Part shown: positions 56,201 through 64,000 of the stretch, piece by piece
Layout of the letters: every line of letters starts with the position of its first letter
Numbering within the stretch: position 1 is the stretch's first letter
Assembly: GCA_023101885.1 (NCBI GenBank)
Contig: JALPQD010000214.1
Coordinates: 1,302,001-1,366,000, forward strand
Direction of reading: 5' to 3'
Length of the DNA stretch: 64,000 bases
Source: Typhlomys cinereus
Lineage: Eukaryota > Chordata > Mammalia > Rodentia > Platacanthomyidae
The notes under the pieces: model-generated
Seen by the model: only the letters and a program-made list of their open reading frames with translations
Told to the model about the DNA's origin: nothing
The model's database searches: none
Program-made: the position numbers and the translations under genes

Positions 56201-58211
56201 ATGGATTGAATATATTACACTTTTTTTAGCTCTATGGAAACTTTCATGGTATATATTTATAATGTGATGGAAGACCAGAAGTGACCTATAATGATGATAT
56301 GCTTAGGAATTGTTAGCACACAGGTAAATATTTCTACCACAGGATAAAATGAGATTCACTACTAGGAAGACCAGAAGTAAACAACCTGTGTGGCAAAATG
56401 TAAAATGTCATTGAAGACTCACAGCCTCATCTTTGGAATAATTTTGCTTGAAGAAAACATAGTGGAGTGACCCACTCAGTATGGATTTTGTCCATGCCTG
56501 AAATCCATTTAGCTTCACTGTGCACTGTAGACAAGAACTTTGCACTACTCAAAGATGAGTTTGTAACTTTATAATTTTTATTTGTCATTTTCAAGTGTCA
56601 ATTGACATGCTAGTGATTTCAATGATTCCCATAAAGACTTCAATGGACATTATCAAATTTAAATATGGCAAAAAAGAAAAAATGAGGTTGCTTAGAATTT
56701 AGGAGTACAACTTTCATAGACACTCAGAAGTTTTCAGTGAGTATCTTAGAACATAATAAAGGAATGAAATTAGTGTAATTGAAAAAAAATTATATGTTGA
56801 AGTTGAAATAATTGGTCAAGTAAATTATGCATGATATCCATCTAGGTAATAGTTTTACGTTTTTGTAAGAATGTAAGTTTTAAAAATAGAAGTTGAATTT
56901 CAGCTGTGATGCAGATTCACAAAACAAAATGCAAATGCTGATGTATTCATTTGAAGTCTGCTCAAATGTAGTTTTCTGTTGTCATATAATAATAATGTGG
57001 CTTTTGAGTTTCAAAGTGTAATCCTATTTGTCAAATTTTTAAATAATAATTATAATAATAATATAGAAAACAAGTGCTGCAGTTTGCCTTTTCCACAAGC
57101 ATTATCTGAGGAGATTCTCTCCTGTGTTATTAAAATAGGATAAAATTATTTTAATGATTTCATAATTGTCTATTTGCTGCAAGCTTATAGCCATTATTTA
57201 TTTCATTATTATGCCCTTGTTGAATATTTAGCACATTTTAATTTTACATTATTGCTATAATTTACACATTGCTGTGAATTTTCACCCGATTCAACATAAC
57301 AATTCTATCATATACCCTCTAGCCTATTTCCTCTTCATTTAAAGGATACTTGCTTATTATTTCCTCTTCTCTCATACATTTAAAACTTCTGTTTCTGCAC
57401 TTTGTTGTCCTTGTCATGTATTAAAAACAATCTTGAAAAGGAGGAAAAGAAACTTGGAATAGATTGGGCACAGAATTTTAAAAGAATCAATCGAAAAAGA
57501 AAACAATTTATATATTTCTACACATTCTGCCTTTCTGTTGACTGACAAGTCTCCCTTCTACTGATGGATATACTTTCCACCTGTGCACTTGCACAAGCAT
57601 ATTGTTCTAGAATTTTTTCCTTTCTTCATTTATTTTGTGTACCTACTACAAATTATCTAAGGCCATAAACATATAAAGAATGGGAGCCTAATTGACCCAA
57701 AGTTCTGAAGACTGTAAAGACCAAGAGTATGGTACATGAACCTTAATACAGGTTTCCCATGAGGGTTTTCTGGCACAGATTGAGATGGTGTAGTGTTTTA
57801 TATGGCAATGCACAGCAAGTACACCAGCCTCGGTTTGGCTTCTTTTTACAATACCTCTAACGAATTCATATAATTTACACCTGAAGACCGGTTCTTCTTA
57901 TCATTAATATATATTTGAATTTATATCAGATATAGATTTGAGAATCTGTATGTAAGGTTGGCAATCACATTTCCAACACATGAATCATTAGATATTGCAG
58001 TTACTACTGTGTTCTTGTTTGACTAAATTGCTCCATAATATAGAAGCATATTGCTGGCTCTTCCACAATACAAAAAAATGGGGAAAAATCAATACCACAT
58101 CCTTATAGTATCTTTTCCGGTCTCATTTAGAGGAAAACTTTGCATAGTTTTCATTGTTTGTGAACTATCTTCAGTTTCTTCCATTCTCCATTGAAACTGT
58201 TTCATTCAAGA
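53217..58211. other. AT-rich host DNA
   Basis: No gene is recognisable. A 125-codon open frame at 53584-53961 begins with TTG and shows no known motif, so I do not call it. A poly-T run lies near 53551-53562, and an AATAATAAT-rich patch near 57042-57062. The passage 57150-57350 vaguely recalls an old antisense L1 but is too decayed to call. Confidence 0.5.
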
Positions 58212-58220
58212 GGTCACTTA
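58212..58220 (+). repeat. Left target-site duplication of L1-D
   Basis: GGTCACTTA lies directly before the L1-D sequence and recurs at 60418-60426, after the A-rich tail. Confidence 0.75.
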
Positions 58221-59364
58221 ATAGACACACAGATCAATGGATAAGGGTTGAAGATCCAGATATAAGCCCACAAAATTATAGCCATTTGGTCTTTGACAAA
58301 GAGGCCCAAAAAATTCAATGGAAAAAGAACAATATCTTCAACAAATAGTGCTGGCAAAACTGGATCTCCACATGCAGAAGATTAAAACTGGACCCGTACT
58401 TGTCACCATGTACAAGACTTAATTCCAAATGGATCAAGGACCTTGATATAAGGCCAGAGACTATAAAAATAATAGTTGAAAGGGTAGGGAACTCCCTCAA
58501 GCTGATTGGGCTAGGCCAACAGTTCCTAAGCAGACATGCAATGGCACAGTCACTGCTACCAACTCTCAACAGTTGGGATCTTGTGAAATTAAAGAGCTTC
58601 TGTTCAGATAAAGAGATTGTAACACGAGCTCAAAGGCAACCCACAGAATGGGAGAAAATCTTCACTAACCACATATCCGATAGAGCTCTATTATCCAGAG
58701 TGCACAAAGAACCTAGAAAACCAAACACCAAGGAAACTAATGGCCCAATTAAAAAATGGGCCCTGGAACTTAAAAGAAACTTTACCAGAGATGAAATAAA
58801 AATGTCTAACAAATATCTTAAAAAATGCTCCACTTCCTTAGACATCAGGGAAATGCAAATCAAAACTTCCCTGAGATATCATCTCACCCGGTCAGAATGG
58901 CAAAAATCCACAATACAAACAACACCAAATGCTGGAGAGGATGTGGAGAGAGGGGAACTCTCCTACATTGCTGGTGGGAATGCAGGCTCATACAGCCACT
59001 CTGGCGAGCTGTCTGGAGATTCTTAAAGAAATTAAAGATTGAAATGCCATATGACCCTGCTATTCCACTTCTGGGAATACCATATACAGCAAAAATTCAC
59101 CTTGATAGCACAAGCACAACCATGTTCATAGCAGCACTGTTTACAATAGCAAAGTCATGGAATCAGCCTAAATGTCCAACAGTTGATGAGTGGATAAGAA
59201 AACTGTGGTACATCTATACAATGGAGTACTACTCAGCCATCAAAAATGATGAATTACTAGAATTTGCCAGGAAATGGATGTCATTAGAAACAATTATATT
59301 AAGTGAAGTATCCAAGACCCAGAAAATTAAGCACAATATGTACTCCCTAATAGGTGGCTCCTAG
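58221..59364 (+). pseudogene. ORF2: L1-D ORF2 C-terminal remnant
   Basis: It encodes the C-terminal third of ORF2p. One stop replaces a Trp (FNK-stop at 58346-58348, where the relatives read FNKWCWQN). The frame is then open to about 58888, where a C is missing from a run that has four C in L1-A. After the resulting shift it is open again to SLIGGS-stop at 59364. The Cys motif [18 protein letters not shown] is intact. Only two disabling changes in 1.1 kb indicate a fairly recent insertion. Confidence 0.92.
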
Positions 59365-60417
59365 TACCAAATCCACCCTGCCCATCTTGGGACACTCATA
59401 GGTAAATCTATGTATTACCTACAGTAATTGCAAGGATTATGAACAGGAGGGATGGGGTTGGAGGCCACACCAGAAACAAGGAGAGAAGTGACCATGTTAC
59501 AGTAGAGAAAATAGGCCTCCCTCAAGGACTGCAAGAAAGTAATGTGACACCTAGTTAAGTTCACAGACATTCATTCCTGATCATTTACAACTAAGGGGGT
59601 ATGATCTCACCAAAAGGGGAGGGCATATAGTCTGGCAGATAAAAAGTAACCATTTTGCAAATGGGTGATTGACCCCTCCCTCACTGTGGTTTCCTACTTT
59701 TATTACATCTACCTTTGAATGTGCTTTTAAAACAAGACTCCAGTTTAACAGCTTTTTGTCTCTGGCCAGAAGTGACATACAATGCCCATCAGGATGGAGT
59801 GAAGGGCATTGCAGGAACAGCAAAACTGCAAAAGAAAATCAACAAACCATATTCCAGTACTTCAGAGACTCTACATCAACCACATAGAACTAGGCCAGAC
59901 TAATCTCTCCCCATCCTGAAGCTCAGGGACATTTGCGGAAGAGGGGGTGGTAAGAGTGTAAGAGCAAAAGAATGGGAGGAGCAATGATTTGCAAGATACT
60001 CCACACATGTTAGGCCTGAAGCAATCATAATTGGACTTTGCATGCCCTGTGCAATGTCCAACACACTATTGATCTCATAAAGTCTAGCATTTGCTAAAGG
60101 CACCAAGATCCTTGTAGGCAAGGGATTGACAGCCACAGCAGTGTTCCTATGCTTAAGAGGAACACAGGAAAGGGTTCAGGGAAATGCCACTGGGTCCTTG
60201 TACGTCATCGGTTAGGAGGGCCCAGAGGAGAGTCTGGCATGCACCTTAAAAGATTCTTTGGGGATTGGGAGGAAAGCACTGGGGGATGGGGAAGGAGGGG
60301 TGAGGGAGGGGGAGCAAGGGGGTCGGAGGGAGGAGGAGGAAGGGAGGGAACTGGTGTACCTACTAAGTTTGTATGAGCAGAAATAATAATAAAAAATGTT
60401 ATAAAAAATAAAAAATT
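59365..60417 (+). other. 3' UTR and tail of L1-D
   Basis: This is the best reference copy of the 3' UTR in this window. A non-coding body of about 900 bp is followed by a G-rich polypurine tract (60278-60350) of repeated GGGG and GGAGG units, then TACCTACTAAGTTTGTATGA and an A-rich tail. Similar tracts are visible in L1-A, L1-B, L1-C, L1-F and L1-G. Confidence 0.9.
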
Positions 60418-60426
60418 GGTCACTTA
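60418..60426 (+). repeat. Right target-site duplication of L1-D
   Basis: This is the second GGTCACTTA, immediately after the A-rich tail. Confidence 0.75.
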
Positions 60427-60609
60427 TAAGCCAACAAAATATCTTCAGGTTTATCAGTGACCAATGTATAAGCATTGTACAAAGCTTATAAAAGAGCAGT
60501 CATTGTCAATAAGACAGATGACAGCTTCCTTTTTTTAAAGTATCAAGGGTTGTACATATTACTCATGTAACATTTAAAAGCATCTTAAATGGCTGAAATA
60601 ATCAGTTAA
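60427..60609. other. Host DNA between L1-D and L1-E
   Basis: This short interval shows no recognisable feature. Confidence 0.5.
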
Positions 60610-61388
60610 GAGATTTTTTTCTCACATTTTATATTTTTCCTCATCATACATTCCTAATCCTCATCTTCTCCCTCCCTTCTACCTTCCCCATTGTCCCTCA
60701 TTGTAATCTCCCCCCTGGCCCCCTTCCTTTTCACCTCCACTCTCCTTCCTTTCCCCTCTCTCAGTTCCCCCCACTTCCTCTCTCACATCCCCTGGAGCAT
60801 CCATTTATATGGGTGTCAAATCATTGCACTCTCCTCACTTATTAAACCCTTTCTTTTCACTCCCACTCTCCCTCCCCCTCTCTCTTAGTGCCTTCCCCTT
60901 CTTCCCTCATATCCTCTGGAGCATCCATTTATGTGGGTGTCAGAACCTCTCTCTGAGTCCTCAACCCTACTGAGAATTCAGTATTCCATGGCATAGGCTG
61001 GGGCCCCTTGTTAGGAACCCAATAGCATGGGAACTCTTAATCCCTTGCCTCTAAGCATCCTACTGCCTGAAGCCTTCTCCCCTGTGATCTGTGGTAGACT
61101 TTGGGGGTGGCTGACATGTCAGCCATTGTGCAGGTCAAAGTCTAATCCTAGCTGCTACACCCTTAACTTGTGTGGAGTATCTTGAATATTGTTGGTCCTC
61201 CCCATCTTTAGGCTCTTACAATCTTGCCACTCCCTTTTCCACAAGGTTCCCAGAGCTTTAAGATGGGGAAAAATTTAGCTGGCGTGGTTCCAGGTGAATA
61301 ATGTAGGGTCTTTGGTGTTCTGAATTACAGTTTGCTGTTTTCAGTTTCGTTTTTCCTGCACTACCTTTGGCTGCATCCTGATTGGTAT

Positions 61389-61468
61389 TGAAGATCACCT
61401 TCTAACCAAAGATAAAGGACTGTTTAAATGAAGATCACCTCCTAACCAAAGATAAAGGACTGTTTAAA
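61389..61468. repeat. 40-bp tandem duplication inside the L1-E 3' UTR
   Basis: Two adjacent 40-bp units, 61389-61428 and 61429-61468, differ at one base (CTTCT versus CTCCT). They are followed by the start of a third (TGAAGATC). Single-copy sequence occupies this place in L1-C (near 22002). The duplication is specific to this copy. Confidence 0.92.
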
Positions 61469-61844
61469 TGAAGATCTTAATAAGAAGAGACTCAAAGCTT
61501 GATGAAAGAATAGGAGGAGGATGCAGTAGTGGGGGTGGGTGGGTGTCAGTGTCCCATTTGCTGAATGGTTACTGTATATCTGCCAGTCTATATATCCTCC
61601 CTGAATGGTGAGATCAACCCTGTTCAGTCCCAAGTGTCCAGGAAGTGAAGTGAGAGACATCTCACTGATGTCTCACTACTTACATGCAATACTTGAACTG
61701 GGCCTATTTTCTCTACTGAAGCATGATCCCCTATTTCCTTTCTTTTGAGGCCCTCCTTCCCCTTCAACCTGTTTATAATCTTTTACAATTACAGTGGGTA
61801 TTACAGAGATTTACCTTTGAATATGTCATTAAGTAGGTTTATAA

Positions 61845-62785
61845 CTAGGATCCACTTATGGTGGAGTACATAATGGTTTCTAACTTTCTGTGTCTAGGAT
61901 ACTTCACTCAATATAATTTTTTCCTAATTCCATTCATTTCCTGGCAAATTCCATTAATTCAACTTTTTTGATGGCTGAGTGGTATTCAATTTATAAATGT
62001 ACCCCATTTTCATTATCCATTCATCAACTGTTGGGAATTTGGGTTGATTCCATGACTTTGCCATTGTAAATAGTGGTGTAATGAACATGGCTGTACTCAT
62101 GTCACTGCAGTGAATTAATGCATTTGGGGGGATTATTCCCAGTAGAGAAATATGACATTTTAATCTTTAACATTTTTAGATTACCATACTGATTGCCAGA
62201 GTGGTTATATAAGCTTGCATTCCCACCACAATGTATGAGAGTTCCCTTCTCTCCACATCCACTTTAGCATTTGGTGCTACTTATATTGTGGATTTTTGCC
62301 ACCCTGACCTGGGTAAGATGATATCTCAGGGCAGTTTGATTTGCATTTACCTGATGGGTAGGTATGTAGAACATTTGTTAAGGTATTTGTTAGACATTTT
62401 TGACCCTGGAAAAGTTCCTTTTGCATGCTGAGGCCCATTTTTTAATAGTTTTTTTAAGCTCTTTTTGCACGCTGGATAATAGAGCTCTATTAGATTTGTG
62501 GTTAATGAAGATTTTCTCTCATTCTATGGGTTCCCTTTTTGCTGGGTTTACAATCTCTTTAGCTGAACAGAAGTTCTTTAATTTCATAAGATCCCATTTG
62601 TTGAGTGTTGGTAATAGTGCCTGTGCTTTTAGATTCCTGTTTAAGAACTGTTGGCCTAGCCCAATCAGCTTGAGGGACTTCCCTACCCTTTCACCTATGG
62701 CTTTTATAGTCTCTGCCCTAATATTATGGTCCTTGCTCCATTTGGAATTAATCTTTGTGCATGGTGACAAATACGGTTCCAGTTT
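61845..62785 (-). pseudogene. ORF2: L1-E ORF2 C-terminal remnant (main-orientation part)
   Basis: The most readable part (62519-62791, minus) is LSPCTKINSKWSKDHNIRAE, then a GKSLKLIGLGQQFLNRN segment, clearly ORF2p after the reverse transcriptase. Further downstream the frame is badly broken and the Cys motif is lost. The stop position at 61845-61847 is by alignment. Confidence 0.82.
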
Positions 62786-63165
62786 GACCATCTTACCAAA
62801 AGCAATACAGATTCAACGCTATACAATCAAAATCCCAAAGTAATTCTTTAAAGAAATTTGACCAAACAATCTCAAAATTCATTTGGAAGTACAAAAGGTC
62901 TAGGATAGCAAAAACAATCCCGAATAACAAAAGCATGTGGAGACATCACCATGCCAAACTTTAATCTATACTACAAACCCACAATAATAAAAACAGCCTG
63001 GTACTGGCTCCAAAATAAATACGTAGATCAATGGATAAGGTTTGAAGACTCAGATATAAGCCCACATAATTACAGCCATTTGATCTTTGACAAAGGGACC
63101 CAAAAAACTTAATGGAAAAAAAACAGCATCTTAAGCTGGCAAAACTGGATATCCATATACAGATG
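62786..63165 (+). pseudogene. ORF2: L1-E inverted ORF2 segment
   Basis: The plus-strand text starts at the DNA for TILPKAIY and continues through CAATCTCAAAATTCAT (TISKFIW), then [12 protein letters not shown] and 'ggtactggctccaaaataaa' (WYWLQNK), ending at AAACTGGATATCCATATACAG. It is shifted and broken. Its end meets the start of the antisense part exactly in the ORF2 reference order. Confidence 0.85.
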
Positions 63166-63779
63166 AAGATAGTTTTCTTTTCATAAACCCTGAGGATTAT
63201 ATTTGGTCTCCCTTCTCCTCCTTTATGAGTGAATTCTTCCCATTTCTTTTTACATCTGACTTTTAAGCTTTGAGTTTCTCCCTTTTGTAATATCACTTCC
63301 CCCATTATCTGATCCATTATTTAATTATCACTTACTAGTCCTGAATTCTCAAATTTATATCACCATCCTAGACCTGTCTATTGGATTCTAAGTCTTAGAG
63401 ATGTAACTGTCAACTGGATATGTAAAATAATGTAAGGAACATGAAACTTTTGAAGGGTTTCAAAATTAAAATTCCTAAATGGGTGTTTTAAATAAGTGAA
63501 TGGCCACTCTGACTTTCTTTCCTCACTCTCCCCCCCCAAAAAAACAGCAAAAACTCTGATAATTACTTCCTTGCTCCTTTGTCTCTGCTTTTAAAACAGG
63601 CACAGTATTTGAATATTTCTTATCACCTTCACGGTTACTACCTTGACATAAACTACCATATCTCTTTAGTCTATTGTCAGGCGAAAGTATCATTTGCCAC
63701 AATAGGCAGTCCTTTAAATTCAAACTCTGTATTGTAGTTTAACAATATGAGTTTTGAAAAGATTAGATCTAGAAACACC
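63166..63779. other. AT-rich host DNA, nothing recognised
   Basis: There is no gene signal and no repeat I can name. A short run of C next to A lies at about 63530-63546. Confidence 0.5.
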
Positions 63780-64000
63780 TTGTAAACAAGTCTATGGATG
63801 TAACTGTGAGGGATTATTCAACTTCTGAACAAACACGTGAAGAATAATGATTATGAACTTAATTGGGGTGGAAAGATCCTTTCTAAAAATAGTGGCATCA
63901 CTTTCTGTATCCTTAATGTGAAAGCTGCCTTGATTTTCTCACCATGATGAACTGTGCAGATTGTGAACCAAAATAAACCATTGCCTGCTTAAGTTGTACT
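63780..64000 (+). mobile_element. URR1-like repeat, truncated by the window edge
   Basis: The order 'ctgtgagggattattcaact', 'ctgccttgattttctcacca', 'tgatgaactgtgcagattgtg', 'aaccaaaataaaccattgcc' and 'gcttaagttgtact' follows the rodent repeat also seen at 31330-31615. The AATAAA-like phrase lies near 63972. The family name is from memory. Confidence 0.55.

Larger units (their letters stand above)
58221..60417 (+). mobile_element. 5'-truncated LINE-1 element L1-D
   Basis: The element starts inside ORF2 ([14 protein letters not shown]) and runs through the ORF2 C-terminus, the complete 3' UTR and a compound A-rich tail (AATAATAATAAAAAATG then TAAAAAATAAAAAA). It is 2.2 kb long and of the same subfamily as L1-A and L1-B. 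It is well preserved, with few breaks in ORF2. The 9-bp TSD marks the ends. Confidence 0.92.
60610..63165 (-). mobile_element. 5'-truncated, 5'-inverted LINE-1 element L1-E
   Basis: 60610-62785 is antisense L1: a T-rich tail, a C/T-rich block, the 3' UTR (with a 40-bp tandem duplication) and the ORF2 C-terminal part. At about 62785 the orientation flips, and 62786-63165 is sense-strand ORF2. The flipped piece is the segment directly upstream of the antisense part, so the element is one insertion with an inverted 5' end. No clear TSD is visible. Divergence from L1-D is considerable. Confidence 0.9.

Noticed and set aside
57150..57350. Possible ancient antisense L1 or similar fragment
   Set aside because: A few words recall old L1 text ('cccttgttgaatatttagca', 'attgctataatttacacatt'), but they are too few and too scattered to support a call.
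60205..60475. Proline/serine-rich minus-strand frames over the L1-D 3' UTR, and similar ones over L1-F and L1-G
   Set aside because: They are translations of the complement of the polypurine tract and have no biological support.
1..64000. Bacterial-style operons, CRISPR arrays, phage genes or toxin systems
   Set aside because: Base composition, SINE and LINE content, microsatellites and lack of dense coding show a mammalian nuclear locus. No spaced direct-repeat array was seen.

Overview
This is a vertebrate, clearly mammalian, nuclear window and most likely a rodent one. The rodent call rests on its repeats: monomeric 7SL-derived B1-like fragments, tRNA-derived B2-like SINEs, a MaLR (ORR1/MT/MST-type) LTR element, two copies resembling rodent URR1-type repeats, and an L1 lineage with a polypurine-rich 3' UTR. 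Old MIR copies confirm a mammal. I cannot fix the species. I found no convincing host exon, tRNA, rRNA, CRISPR array or bacterial feature. The single-copy DNA is AT-rich and reads as intergenic or intronic.

Layout. 1-6520 is AT-rich host DNA with minor repeats. 6535-18651 is a near-full-length LINE-1 (L1-A, +) whose target-site duplication (TSD) is visible. A second near-full-length LINE-1 (L1-B, -, 10605-17088) is inserted in antisense into its ORF2, with its own 14-bp TSD. 18666-21320 is host DNA with a B1 scrap and an old L1 tail. 21321 to about 29861 is a third near-full-length LINE-1 (L1-C, -). Its 5' UTR is split by a 2.0-kb MaLR retrocopy (27294-29339, +) with RNA-like R-U5-internal-U3-R-poly(A) structure and a 13-16 bp TSD. 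30-58 kb is mainly host DNA with old L1, URR1-like, MIR, SINE, B1 and microsatellite sequence, and two 5'-truncated L1 tails at 46.8-47.8 kb. 58221-60417 is a 5'-truncated L1-D (+). About 60610-63165 is L1-E (-), whose 5' end is inverted in the manner of twin priming. The window ends inside another URR1-like copy.

All LINE-1 open frames are broken. ORF1 would encode the RNA-binding coiled-coil protein, and ORF2 the endonuclease/reverse transcriptase with a C-terminal Cys-rich motif. The SINEs and the MaLR retrocopy carry poly(A)-like tails and TSDs, so they look like products of this LINE-1 machinery acting in trans. I see no new gene system. The most informative features are the MaLR retrocopy, the nested antisense L1 pair (a potential large hairpin), the ORF1 and ORF2 internal deletions, the twin-primed copy, and a GC-rich tRNA-derived SINE family with two well-delimited members.
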